Positions 39,621 to 48,248 of a stretch of DNA of 64,000 bases are shown one piece after another (position 1 is the stretch's first letter; each line of letters begins with the position of its first letter). The notes under the pieces were generated by a model that saw only the letters and a list, made by a program, of their open reading frames with translations, was not told where the DNA came from and searched no databases. The position numbers and the translations under genes were made by a program. Location: NCBI RefSeq assembly GCF_900323885.1, contig NZ_OOHJ01000018.1, positions 2,777,001 to 2,841,000 of the forward strand, given 5' to 3'. This DNA comes from [Actinomadura] parvosata subsp. kistnae. Its GTDB lineage: Bacteria; Actinomycetota; Actinomycetes; Streptosporangiales; Streptosporangiaceae.

Positions 39621-40115
39621 TCAGCGCACGTAATACCCATTGTCGAAGTCGTAGACGAACTTCGTGACCTGGTCGCCGTTGGCCTTCTCCACGAACACGG
39701 TGTCGCCGCCGTTGTTCAGCCAGTGGCCGTTCAGACCCTTCTTGAAGTCCATGTAGTACGCCTGCGTCGCGTTCGGGTCGGTCTTGTTCACCCCGGCGGC
39801 GGAGGTGACGACCACGAGCCCGCCGGCCTTCACGGTGGTGCCCGCCGGGAACGTGTAGGCGTTGGTGTACTCGTCTTCGGCGTTGCGGTAGGTGTCGTGC
39901 ACCTTCCAGCCGGAGATGTCGAGCTCAGCGCCGGAGGTGTTCTTCAGGTAGATGGCCTCCTGCCACCGGTTCGCCGTGGTGTCGGCGCCGACCGCGTTGT
40001 AGTTCACGCGGGTGACCGACAGGTCCGGGTCCACCGTGGCGGACGCGGACAGGCCGAACGCGGCCAGGGCCACGACGGAGGCGGACAGCAGGGTCGCGCT
40101 CTTGGGGATGCGCAT
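39621..40115 (-). CDS. Secreted lamin-tail-domain protein
   Basis: 164 aa. Signal peptide (RIPKSATLLSASVVALAAFGLSASA), then a lamin tail domain: WQEAIYLKNTSGAELDISGWKVHDTYRNAEDEYTNAYTFPAGTTVKAGGLVVVTSA (about residues 51-106), with the usual end GGDTVFVEKANGDQV. Immunoglobulin-like fold, probably extracellular. It lies after the late-operon terminator with its own upstream region, so it is likely a lysogenic-conversion gene rather than a virion part. Confidence 0.8.
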   Translation of the reverse strand: MRIPKSATLLSASVVALAAFGLSASATVDPDLSVTRVNYNAVGADTTANRWQEAIYLKNTSGAELDISGWKVHDTYRNAEDEYTNAYTFPAGTTVKAGGLVVVTSAAGVNKTDPNATQAYYMDFKKGLNGHWLNNGGDTVFVEKANGDQVTKFVYDFDNGYYVR

Positions 40116-40150
40116 GATCGAGGGTGCTCCTCTGTAGGGGACATGGAAAA

Positions 40151-40171
40151 GCCCCAGGCGATGCCCGGGGC
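40151..40171 (-). terminator. Terminator at the end of the late operon
   Basis: GCCCC-A-GGC/GCC-C-GGGGC stem with a 3-base loop, followed on the minus strand by TTTTCC. The 159-bp gap 40116-40274 also has two short palindromes, TTCCGGAA (40188-40195) and CGATTAATCG (40199-40208), in AT-rich sequence that may be the lamin-tail promoter. Confidence 0.75.
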
Positions 40172-40274
40172 GTCCGAGGGGTGTACTTTCCGGAAATACG
40201 ATTAATCGCGCAGGTCAGGACCTAAAGAATCGGCGCGATAAAATCACGCCCGGATTTAAGGTTCCGAACGGCGT

Positions 40275-40394
40275 TCAGTTCGCCTCGTCTACGAGGCCAG
40301 GTGTGCGCCCGTCTCCGGGCTGCTCTTCCTCGGGCTCGGGATGCCGGGGGAGAGACGTCTGATAGGGGAAGTAGTCCCGCCACATCGGGGTCAT
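40275..40394 (-). CDS. 39-aa protein at the end of the lysis operon
   Basis: Short frame MTPMWRDYFPYQTSLPRHPE ending in GLVDEAN. Its ATG overlaps the amidase stop (ATGA), the same coupling used throughout this operon, which is the main reason to accept it. Acidic, proline-rich, no recognised family. Confidence 0.5.
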   Translation of the reverse strand: MTPMWRDYFPYQTSLPRHPEPEEEQPGDGRTPGLVDEAN

Positions 40395-41137
40395 GACAGG
40401 CGCAGCAGCGCGGTCCAGGTGAGCGGCCCGCACAGGCCGTCGTCGTCGAGCTTCTTGATCCGCTGGAAGCCCTTGATGAGCCCGACCAGCTCGGGATCGT
40501 AGACGGTGCGGTCCAGCCACCCCTTCAGCCCCACCGTCGCGTACACGGCCTCGGGGAGGTAGCCGCGCTGCATGAGGAGGCCGCGGGCGGTCTTGACGTC
40601 CCAGTTGTCGTCGCCCGGCTTCAGCAGGGGCAGTTGCTTCACGAGCGTCTCCGTCCACGAGTCGTCGGTCTCGGCGTGGTCGACCGGCATGCCTGCTTTC
40701 ACCCAGGCGTGCAGTGCCGGGCCGGGGCATTCGGTTGGGTAGCGGTCGCCGTGGCCGAGCTTCTTCAGCTTCCGGCCGGCCCGCCTGCACGCTTCGTCGT
40801 ACAGCCAGCGGATCGACTTCTTCGCGGCGTCGGTCGGGTTGTTTCTGCCGATGTAGGCGACGCCGATGCCGGTCCGGTTGTGGTCCGGGCAGTGGGCGCC
40901 GACGACGAGCCAGCCGCGGCCCTGGTAGATGGTGCCGTCGTCGCGGACCAGGAAGTTGTAGCCCACATCCGACCACCCGCGGGACGGGCCCATGTGGAAG
41001 TCCTGGATGCTGCGTACGGTCTGCGTGGTGGGGCCGTCCGTGTGGTGGACGAAGAACTCGGTTCGGGTGGCCCACGACACCGTGTTCTGGCTCTTCGGGG
41101 CGCGGGCGTCCCACGCTGCCCGGCTCAAGATGTTCAC
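40391..41137 (-). CDS. Endolysin: N-acetylmuramoyl-L-alanine amidase with peptidoglycan-binding end
   Basis: 248 aa from GTG 41137 (GGGAGG five bases upstream). Amidase_2/PGRP fold (1-165): FFVHHTDG zinc His, DVGYNFLVRDDGTIYQGRG, and CPGPALHAW with the Cys zinc ligand. The C-terminal ~80 residues (TARGLLMQRGYLPEAVYATVG ... LIKGFQRIKKLDDDGLCGPLTW) form a PG_binding_1-type repeat. Cleaves the stem peptide from MurNAc for host lysis. Follows the holin-like genes and is coupled to both neighbours. Confidence 0.9.
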   Translation of the reverse strand: MNILSRAAWDARAPKSQNTVSWATRTEFFVHHTDGPTTQTVRSIQDFHMGPSRGWSDVGYNFLVRDDGTIYQGRGWLVVGAHCPDHNRTGIGVAYIGRNNPTDAAKKSIRWLYDEACRRAGRKLKKLGHGDRYPTECPGPALHAWVKAGMPVDHAETDDSWTETLVKQLPLLKPGDDNWDVKTARGLLMQRGYLPEAVYATVGLKGWLDRTVYDPELVGLIKGFQRIKKLDDDGLCGPLTWTALLRLS

Positions 41138-41451
41138 TGCGCCTCCCGATGCTCGCGGCGCTTGGCACGCCAGGTGCGGATGATGATGGCCAGCCGCCAC
41201 GCCAGCACGACGGGCAGGCCGGCGAACGCTACGAACCGGGCCGTGAGCAGCCAGGTCTCGTCCGGCAGCCACACGCGCAGCGCCCACAGCGACGCCATCG
41301 CGGCGAGAACCGCCTGGAACGCCATCACATGCCTGCCCGCGGGTGTCTGCCACCAGCGCGCCAGCAGGGCTTGGGCGACCACACACGCGTCAGCGAGGAG
41401 GGCCGTCAGAATGAGCAGCACGTTCCCGAGGTCGAACAAGGCGTCACGCAC
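41134..41451 (-). CDS. Phage membrane protein, lysis cluster
   Basis: 105 aa from GTG 41451 (GGAGG five bases upstream). Three hydrophobic segments (LGNVLLILTALLADACVVAQALL, VMAFQAVLAAMASLWALRV, FVAFAGLPVVLAWRLAIII) and a basic tail. Placed directly before the amidase with a GTGA overlap. Candidate holin or holin partner. Confidence 0.65.
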   Translation of the reverse strand: MRDALFDLGNVLLILTALLADACVVAQALLARWWQTPAGRHVMAFQAVLAAMASLWALRVWLPDETWLLTARFVAFAGLPVVLAWRLAIIIRTWRAKRREHREAQ

Positions 41452-41644
41452 TGCCGCCTCCGAACGCGTCGTCGAGCAGGCGGGAGAAGCCGTTCGCCTC
41501 ACGCAGTTCGCGCAGCGTCTGCGCCCACGAGCGGTGCCGCGCCGCCCGCTCTTTGGCGTCGCGGAACTCCTGCTGGGCCTGCAGCTTCGACTGTTCTGCC
41601 TCGCGCTTGGCCTGCTCGATGTCGTGATCTTCTGGTCGCGTCAT
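41444..41644 (-). CDS. Small coiled-coil phage protein
   Basis: 66 aa, strongly charged: QAKREAEQSKLQAQQEFRDAKERAARHRSWAQTLREL is a long amphipathic helix. Coupled to the genes on both sides by short overlaps. Similar short proteins are frequent in actinophage lysis cassettes; function unknown. Confidence 0.6.
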   Translation of the reverse strand: MTRPEDHDIEQAKREAEQSKLQAQQEFRDAKERAARHRSWAQTLRELREANGFSRLLDDAFGGGSA

Positions 41645-41931
41645 CTCGGGCCCTCGCTTAGGCGGGACTTGATCTCGGCCAGCAGCACCGCCGCCGTCTT
41701 ACTGCCTTCCGCAGCGGACTGGAGCGCCGCTCTCGTCTCCTCCGCGTGGCCCTTGCGGGTCAGCTCGTGCGCGGCCCGTTCGGTCTCGTACAGCTTCCGC
41801 CACTGATCGGCGGTCCGGGTCTCCTTGTCCATGGAAGGCTTGCCGAACACGTAGCCCTTGAGGAACAGGAAGAGGATGACCCCGCCGAAACCAGCGTTGA
41901 GCAGGTAGCTGATGATGTTGGGGTCGGTCAC
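41641..41931 (-). CDS. Holin-like protein with one helix and charged tail
   Basis: 96 aa. N-terminal helix LLNAGFGGVILFLFLKGYVFG, then a long charged helical tail (TADQWRKLYETERAAHELTRKGHAEETRAAL). This topology resembles single-span holins or spanin-like partners of Gram-positive phages. First gene of the lysis group; overlaps the next by ATGA. Confidence 0.65.
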   Translation of the reverse strand: MTDPNIISYLLNAGFGGVILFLFLKGYVFGKPSMDKETRTADQWRKLYETERAAHELTRKGHAEETRAALQSAAEGSKTAAVLLAEIKSRLSEGPR

Positions 41932-42018
41932 ACAGGTACCTCGTTCTCGTCGATCTGGGTGAAGGGGGGTGCCGCCGCGCCCGCACCCCAGCAGCGCGGC
42001 GGCACGATCGGGGAGCGG

Positions 42019-42585
42019 TCAGACGCCGCGGATGCCTTCGAGGGCGAACACGCCGAAGAAGTTCACGCCGCCGTTGTGGGCGAGGATGTCGATCCGGTTG
42101 ATAAGCGCGGATGTGTTGTTCCACTCTCCGGCCGTCAGCACGTTCTGCGCGCCGTTGGTGAAGACGGAGGCAGTGTGGCCAGTCACTGCCCCGATGTCGG
42201 CAGTCCCATATTTGGCGATGGTGTAGGAGATGTGATGATGCGCTGTCGCCCCAATGCCAAGGTTCACCAGGTTGGTTGATGTTGTTGCCGTGCCGCTTGG
42301 GGTTCCACCGCTGGTGCTCCCATACAGTCGGTGGTGCGCGTAGTTGTTGCCGGAGTCGTTGTTGAAGCGCAGTCCGACCTCGGTACCGCTTCCCGTTGTC
42401 ACCACCGACGCAGTCAGCCGGAACACCCGGAAGTTCGAGTCGAGGCTCTGAAATGACACGGACGCCGCTGCTGATCCTGACGTGATGACCCGCTTGTCGA
42501 TCGGGATCCACATACTGAGCAGGTAGCCGTTGACGTTGGCCGCCGACAGGATCTCGCCTGCCGCGAAGGTTTTATCGAGCGCCAT
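42019..42585 (-). CDS. Phage tail-associated or fibre protein
   Basis: 188 aa. Begins with ALDKTFAAGEILSAANVNGYLLS, a short helix typical of phage tip/fibre attachment regions (the xGExxxAxxxN motif), then a beta-rich Ser/Thr/Gly domain. It follows the large tail protein with TGATG overlap. Probably part of the tail tip or receptor-binding apparatus. Confidence 0.65.
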   Translation of the reverse strand: MALDKTFAAGEILSAANVNGYLLSMWIPIDKRVITSGSAAASVSFQSLDSNFRVFRLTASVVTTGSGTEVGLRFNNDSGNNYAHHRLYGSTSGGTPSGTATTSTNLVNLGIGATAHHHISYTIAKYGTADIGAVTGHTASVFTNGAQNVLTAGEWNNTSALINRIDILAHNGGVNFFGVFALEGIRGV

Positions 42586-44429
42586 CAGAACCCCAGCGCA
42601 TTCTCATTCAACCGCCCCAATGTCGAGTTGTTGAGCACCAGGAACGACCCGTACTTCGTCGCGCTTTGCAGGTTCCACGTGGTGATCCACGTGGCGCCGG
42701 TCGTCTGGTGCGAGATGCCCCTGATGAACACATCCCGCTGAATCGGATCGCCGCCGCCGCTGGGCTGCCGGATGATCCGGATCCGGTCGCCGATCTCCCG
42801 GCCGAGCACGATCGGCATCAGCACGGCCGGGTCCGCGTGCGCGTGGATCTCGATCGTGTCGAAACGCACCTCCGGCTCCTTCGACACGTACAAGATCCAG
42901 GACGCGTATCCGGCCACGGCGGTGTCGTCCACCAGCAGCAGATTCGACGCCTCATACGTTTTGACCAGGAACTCCGCCTGCGACGCCACGTCCCCGGCGA
43001 CCTGCTCGCTCCCGCCGGTCCTCGTCGCCCTGATCTCGTTGTAGAAAGTGACGTCGTCGGTGACGAGCTTGGCCCGCGCAGGCGTGAACGTGGCTCCCGC
43101 GCCGAACGTCGCCTGGACGGTGTTGCTGCGCGACTCCAGGATGACAGCCTGCCTGTTCCTGAACACGACCCGGCCGGACGCGTCGATATACAGCTCGCCG
43201 ATCTCGCTTTCGGCCACGTCCTGCAGTTCGGTCAGCGCCGGGCCCTCCAGCGTGGTCGCCTGCAGCGTGCTGTTCCCGGTGGCGATCACCCGGTCTGCGG
43301 CCGGCCAGCCCGCGCTGTCCAGGATGCGGTTCACGCGCGCCCCCGACAGCTCGCCCGCGCCAACCGCCGCAACCGGCGCCCTCTTCCGGTTGGCCAGCAC
43401 CTTGAACCCGTCGCTGGCGATCACCGTGACCTCGGAGTAGACGTTGGCCACATGGTCCACGTCCCACAGGTCGACGAACCCTCGGAACACGTCGTAGGTG
43501 ACCGCGTTCCAGGTGGCCCTGATCCTCAGCGGCTTCATCGCCGTGACCTTGCTGCGCACGCCGGTCGCGTACGGTCCGTCCAGCGCGGTCGGGTCGAAAC
43601 GCCGGTCGGTGTTGTTGACGTAGCAGGTCGCCGTCCCAGCCTCGTAGCGGATGACCGGCGACACGACCCGGTTGGAGCCGCGCCGCGTGCTGATGCCGCG
43701 TTTGCCCGCCAGAGTCACGTTCGTCCACGTCCCCTGGACGGGGCCGATGCGGGAGTCGGCCACGGCCACGTTGTCCAGGAACCAGTAGCCGCCCGCATCT
43801 CTCTGCAGGTGGAACTCGGCCATGCCGGGCTTGCCGCTAGGCCACGCCTGGGTGGAACTGATGGCGTAATCGCTGGCGATCGCCGAGTTCGGGTCGTCGT
43901 ACCGCCAGACCTCTGCCGTACCGTTCCCCGACGGGTCGATCTTGTAGCGGAGTTCGACCCGCACCCACTGGCCGGTGGGTACGGGCGTGGTGAGCGCGGC
44001 AGCGATCGAGATGGAGAACCCGAGGTAGACGCGCAGGATCCTCCCGGAGGTCATCCACACGGCCGACACCACGCCGCCCGGACCTTGCACGACGGCCACC
44101 CGCTGGATGTTGGTCGTCGCGCTGACGAGGTACATGTACAGGCGCAGGCAGAACGTGTCGCCGACCTGCGTGACTCCGGTCCAGTCCATGTGGCAGTCCA
44201 CGCCGCTGCTCGGGTTGAACGCGGCCAGGCCGCTGCCACCGAACGCCTGCGTGGTGGTGTACTGGGGCGACCCGGTGATGACGTTGAACGCGCTGCCCGA
44301 CGTGCCACCCGAGTTGCCCGTGGAGATGGTCACGCCGGCGGTGCCGCCGTTGAACGAGTTCGTCTTGGCCACGCCGGACGGCGCTATGTTGTCGAACATC
44401 ACCTCGACCGAGATGGTGGGCAGCGTCAT
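42585..44429 (-). CDS. Siphovirus tail protein with N-terminal lectin-like domain
   Basis: 614 aa from ATG 44429 (ATGA overlap with the tape measure). N-terminal ~230 residues are beta-rich and LamG/concanavalin-like (DTFCLRLYMYLVS ... WVRVELRYKID ... GYWFLDNVAVADSRIG). The C-terminal ~350 residues (TCYVNNTDRRFDPTALDGPY, FRGFVDLWDV, GELYIDASGRVVFRNRQ) match hub/baseplate proteins of the ReqiPepy6 Gp37-like type. Likely the tail tip hub with a carbohydrate-binding module. Confidence 0.8.
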   Translation of the reverse strand: MTLPTISVEVMFDNIAPSGVAKTNSFNGGTAGVTISTGNSGGTSGSAFNVITGSPQYTTTQAFGGSGLAAFNPSSGVDCHMDWTGVTQVGDTFCLRLYMYLVSATTNIQRVAVVQGPGGVVSAVWMTSGRILRVYLGFSISIAAALTTPVPTGQWVRVELRYKIDPSGNGTAEVWRYDDPNSAIASDYAISSTQAWPSGKPGMAEFHLQRDAGGYWFLDNVAVADSRIGPVQGTWTNVTLAGKRGISTRRGSNRVVSPVIRYEAGTATCYVNNTDRRFDPTALDGPYATGVRSKVTAMKPLRIRATWNAVTYDVFRGFVDLWDVDHVANVYSEVTVIASDGFKVLANRKRAPVAAVGAGELSGARVNRILDSAGWPAADRVIATGNSTLQATTLEGPALTELQDVAESEIGELYIDASGRVVFRNRQAVILESRSNTVQATFGAGATFTPARAKLVTDDVTFYNEIRATRTGGSEQVAGDVASQAEFLVKTYEASNLLLVDDTAVAGYASWILYVSKEPEVRFDTIEIHAHADPAVLMPIVLGREIGDRIRIIRQPSGGGDPIQRDVFIRGISHQTTGATWITTWNLQSATKYGSFLVLNNSTLGRLNENALGF

Positions 44430-47400
44430 CGGCGCCACCCGTCCCCGGAGCGTCGCTCGAACTCCTGGATGGCCTGCACGGTCGCAGCGCCCACCTCGGC
44501 CAGGTTGGCGCCCGGGGCGACCTGGTTGTTGATGTTGTAGGTGACGCTGGGCCGCCACATGCCGCCTCCCCCCGCCGACGTGCTCGACCTGGAGACGGGC
44601 ATCGTCCGGTAGAACCGGCCGCCGAAGCGTTCCGCCACCTGCGACAAGATCTCCTCGCTGCGGGCGCGCTTGCTCGCGGCGAGTGGGATGTAGGCTTCGC
44701 CGCCAGTCTCCGGCTCCGCCCACACGCGGATCGTCGACGCCGGCGCGATCTGCGCGATGTGGTTCTCGCCGCCACCGGCGAAGTACCGGATCCCGCCATC
44801 CGCGAACGTCAAGATGCCGCCGTTCGCCATGGCCGCCGCCTGACGCAGCGCTTCCCGGCTGAGCTCGTCCTGAAAATCGGACTTGATGAAGATCGTGACC
44901 GACCTGTCGCCGCCGATGCCCTGGTCGATCTCGATGCCGAGCGCCTTGGCCGCCTCGTACACCGACTGGCGTCCGCCGTGCATGCCTTCGCGGACTTTGT
45001 CGGCAACCTCCTCGCCCCTGGTCTGGGCGATGTGCCGCAGCACCGGCCCGGCCGCGTCGAGATTCGCGGCGAAGACGTCACCGGCCTCCTTGCCTGACCT
45101 GCCGTGGAGACTGATGAACTTGGCCAGCTCGTCGTCCGTCATGTCCGCCGCGGCGGCCACAACCCCGGCCGCGCCCGGCCCCAGCTTGGCCAGCTCGTCC
45201 AGCATGCTGTCTGGCACCCGGCCGGCGAGCCGGACCAGGTTCTCAGCCCACGCCTCCTGGTCCTTGACCTGCTTGTCCAGCTCGCGCAGCAGTTCCTCGC
45301 TCGTAAGCTTGGCGTCGCCGCGCAGCTTCCCGTACGACTCCATCACCGACTCGTTGGCGGCGCGCGTCTCGCGGGCGACGTCCTGCCGGGTGGCCTTGAC
45401 CTTCTCCTCTGCTTCGGCCACATCGCGGGCCGCGTCCCTGGTGGCGCGAGCCGCTTCGGCCTGCGCCTCAGCCACCGCCCGCGAACTGTCCTTGGCGACC
45501 TCGGCCGCGTCCTTCTGCGCTCGGGACACCTCCTCCTGGGCGTCCCGCACCGCCTTGGCGTTCTCGACCCGGGTGCGGTCCAGCTCGTTCTCGGCGTCCG
45601 CGAGTGCGCGGGCCGCGTCCTCCTGCTGCCGGGCCGCGTCCGCGCGAGCGTCGGCGACCGCCTGAGCGGCGTCAGCCACCTGGCGGGCCGACTCCTCCCG
45701 CTGCCGGGCCGCGGCCTGCTCGGCGTCCGCCTCGGCCCGGCGGGCGTCCTCGATCCGGCCGATCGCGTCCACGACCTCGGCCGAGCCGTCGATGCCGCGC
45801 TGCTGCGCGTCCGCCAGGTCCTCGCGCAGCTCCTGATTGCGGCGCCGCACCTCATCCAACCGCTGTAGCGCCTGCCGGTAGGCGAGCTCCGCTTCGCGCC
45901 GGTCGAGGTCGGTCGCCTCGGGGTCCGCGTTGATCTCGTCGAGCCGCTGGCGGGCCCGCTCGATCGCGAGCTGCGCCCCCTCTTCGTCCAGGGCGGCGCC
46001 GGACTCGGCGGCGATCAGGTCCTCGATCCGCTCCTGCGCCCGCTCCCTGGCGGCGGTCAGATCTTCGATCGCGTCCTGGGTGCGGCGGTGGGCGTCCTGC
46101 ACCTGCCGCTCAGCGTCCACCTGCCGGGCTGCCGCGTCCTGCTGGGCGTCCGCCAGCCGACGCTCCGCGTCCTCGATCCGGCGGGCACCCTCTACGGCGG
46201 CGTCCGCCATACGCTCGCGAGCGTCCTCCACCCGCCGCTGGGCGGCAGCCTCCCGCTCTGCGCCCTCCTCGACGGCGGCAGTGACCCCCTCCTGGGCGTC
46301 CCGGATCCGCTCCTGCGCCGCCTCTGCGGCTTCGGCCGCCGCCCGCTGGGCGTCCTTGACCCGGGCCTTGGCGGCGGCGACCCGCTCCGCCGACTGCTCT
46401 TGGGTGTCGGCGAGCTCCCGCTCCGCTTCCTTGATGCGTTCGGCGCCCTGCCGCTGCGTCTCAGCGGCGCGAGTCCACGCCTGCGACATGGACTCCAGAC
46501 CGGCGGTCCGCTGGCGGGCGGCGGACTCGATGCCGCCCAGCTTGACGATCTCCGAGTATGCGGACGACCACGACTCGCGCATCTTCACCGACGCCTCGTC
46601 GGCGTCGTCGGCGAAGGTGATCAGGTCGTCGCCAGCCTGCCGTGCGGACTGGCCCAGCTTCTCGGCGGCGTCCGACGTGCCCGAAAAGAGCTGCCTTGCG
46701 CCGCTGATCCCGGGCGGCAACACGGAGTTGAACGTCTCCGACACCCGGGTCAGCCAGCCGACCACCCGGGCGGCGATCTCGGTCAGGAACGCCAGGTCAC
46801 GGATCAGGCGCGTGAGCGCTTCGGGGTTGTCCTCGACCGCGCTGGTCACTTCGGTGATTGCCGTCGCGATGTGCTCCATGATCTCCGGCAGGTGAGGTCC
46901 GAGATCGCGCAGCACCGCCGAGAACGCCCGCTCGACACCGTCGATGGCCGGCGCCAGCTCGCCCAGCGAATCGCCCGCGTCCTCGACGAAATCCTCGAAG
47001 GCGGGGGCGAGGTTGGCCAGGCTGCGCTGCAGCACCGGCGACAGCTCCCTCAGCTCCCGCTCAGCGACGCGGACGATCGTCTGCCACACACGCTCGAACG
47101 GCGCACCGATCTGCGCCGCCTCCCGCTTGGCCGCCTCCCGCAGGTGGGCGATCGCGTCCTGCGCCTCATCGCTGCCGTGCGCCGCCGCCAGCCCGATGCC
47201 GGCCAGCGCGCTGCCGAGCACGGCGGTGATACCGGTGGCCGCCAGCGCTGCCACTGAGGGCAGTGCCGCCATCGCGGCCGTCGCCGCGGCGCCGGTCATC
47301 GGCGCTGTGCCGCGTACGGCGTTCAGTGCCGCCTGCACGAGGCCGATCTGCGCCGCGCCGGCGGCGGCGCCGTCCACGTCCACGGTGACGTTCAGGCGCC

Positions 47401-47926
47401 GCCCGTCGAGGTCGCGCGCCGCCCGCTCGGCCTTGTCCAGGTCGCGGATGGCGCGCTCCACGTTGGCGCCGACCACGATCTCGGGGTGGAGCGCGGCCAG
47501 CGTGATCAGGTCCCGGCGGATCCGTTCCGTCTCCTCCGCGGCCTGGCGGGCGTCCACGTCGATGCCGATCCGCTTGCCGGACAGGTCTGCCAGCCGCCGC
47601 GCCAGGCCGGCCACCTCGCGTTCGGCGTCGGACGCGTCCGCGTTGATCTCGATGCGCGGCAGCCGCTTGGTGGCGTTCTCCAGCAGGCGGCGGGTCGTGA
47701 TCGCGGTGCGGCCGACGTCCTCCAGTTCCCGCCCGAACCGGTCAGCCTGGGCGCCGGACCGGGCGAGCGCCTCGCCCTGCTGGCGGGCCTGCTTCTCCAT
47801 CCGCGCCAGCTCGTCGGTGGCCTTCTTGGTGGCGTCCTCGGTGGCCTTCAGCCCCTTCTCGGCCTCCTTGGTGCCGAAGCTGTCCCACTTCGATTTGAGG
47901 GCGATCACCAGGTCACGCGTCGGCAC
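44426..47926 (-). CDS. Tail tape measure protein
   Basis: 1166 aa, GTG start. N-terminal coiled region (WDSFGTKEAEKGLKATEDATKK), a hydrophobic stretch (~residues 215-255; ALAATGITAVLGSALAGIGLAA), and a very long Ala/Arg/Glu/Asp-rich helical repeat (~500-1000) with period near 11 residues. C-terminal part GGILTFADGGIRYFAGGGENH is typical of actinophage tape measures. Sets tail length and helps DNA delivery. Directly follows the frameshifted chaperone genes. Confidence 0.92.
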   Translation of the reverse strand: MPTRDLVIALKSKWDSFGTKEAEKGLKATEDATKKATDELARMEKQARQQGEALARSGAQADRFGRELEDVGRTAITTRRLLENATKRLPRIEINADASDAEREVAGLARRLADLSGKRIGIDVDARQAAEETERIRRDLITLAALHPEIVVGANVERAIRDLDKAERAARDLDGRRLNVTVDVDGAAAGAAQIGLVQAALNAVRGTAPMTGAAATAAMAALPSVAALAATGITAVLGSALAGIGLAAAHGSDEAQDAIAHLREAAKREAAQIGAPFERVWQTIVRVAERELRELSPVLQRSLANLAPAFEDFVEDAGDSLGELAPAIDGVERAFSAVLRDLGPHLPEIMEHIATAITEVTSAVEDNPEALTRLIRDLAFLTEIAARVVGWLTRVSETFNSVLPPGISGARQLFSGTSDAAEKLGQSARQAGDDLITFADDADEASVKMRESWSSAYSEIVKLGGIESAARQRTAGLESMSQAWTRAAETQRQGAERIKEAERELADTQEQSAERVAAAKARVKDAQRAAAEAAEAAQERIRDAQEGVTAAVEEGAEREAAAQRRVEDARERMADAAVEGARRIEDAERRLADAQQDAAARQVDAERQVQDAHRRTQDAIEDLTAARERAQERIEDLIAAESGAALDEEGAQLAIERARQRLDEINADPEATDLDRREAELAYRQALQRLDEVRRRNQELREDLADAQQRGIDGSAEVVDAIGRIEDARRAEADAEQAAARQREESARQVADAAQAVADARADAARQQEDAARALADAENELDRTRVENAKAVRDAQEEVSRAQKDAAEVAKDSSRAVAEAQAEAARATRDAARDVAEAEEKVKATRQDVARETRAANESVMESYGKLRGDAKLTSEELLRELDKQVKDQEAWAENLVRLAGRVPDSMLDELAKLGPGAAGVVAAAADMTDDELAKFISLHGRSGKEAGDVFAANLDAAGPVLRHIAQTRGEEVADKVREGMHGGRQSVYEAAKALGIEIDQGIGGDRSVTIFIKSDFQDELSREALRQAAAMANGGILTFADGGIRYFAGGGENHIAQIAPASTIRVWAEPETGGEAYIPLAASKRARSEEILSQVAERFGGRFYRTMPVSRSSTSAGGGGMWRPSVTYNINNQVAPGANLAEVGAATVQAIQEFERRSGDGWRR

Positions 47927-48248
47927 GGCGGAGCACCTCCTCGTTGCGGATCAGCACGATGTGCACGCCGCGGTCCTTGGATCCCTCGAACGCCTCCTGG
48001 GCGCCCTCTTTGACCTGGCAGCCGCGGCACTGGCGGGGCTCGGCGATGTAGGCGTAGCGGTGTCCGCCCTTGGTCTCGTCCCACTCGTCCGGTCGCGTGC
48101 GGCAGTTCGGGCACTCCTGCTGCTTCCAGATGTGGTGCCACAGCGCCTTGTCCCGGTCGTCCTCGGGCCAGGACAGGAACGTGCTGTGCGGGATGCCGTA
48201 GGCGGCGCAGACGTCCAGCTCTAGCCGGAGGGTTCGGTCCGCTCCCAT
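47913..48248 (-). CDS. Downstream tail-assembly chaperone frame (GT-type extension)
   Basis: 111 aa if translated from ATG 48248, but more likely made as the -1 frameshift extension of the 48221 gene. Contains CPNC...CRGC, a possible zinc-binding set, and ends RNEEVLRRADA. Position between the tail tube and tape measure genes and the shifted overlap are the hallmarks of the lambda G/GT arrangement. It overlaps the tape measure start by 14 bp. Confidence 0.75.
   Translation of the reverse strand: MGADRTLRLELDVCAAYGIPHSTFLSWPEDDRDKALWHHIWKQQECPNCRTRPDEWDETKGGHRYAYIAEPRQCRGCQVKEGAQEAFEGSKDRGVHIVLIRNEEVLRRADA

Noticed and set aside
45104..48224. Large plus-strand frames opposite the tape measure gene
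   Set aside because: Biased Arg/Ser composition mirrors the repetitive coding strand; no start signals or recognisable motifs.
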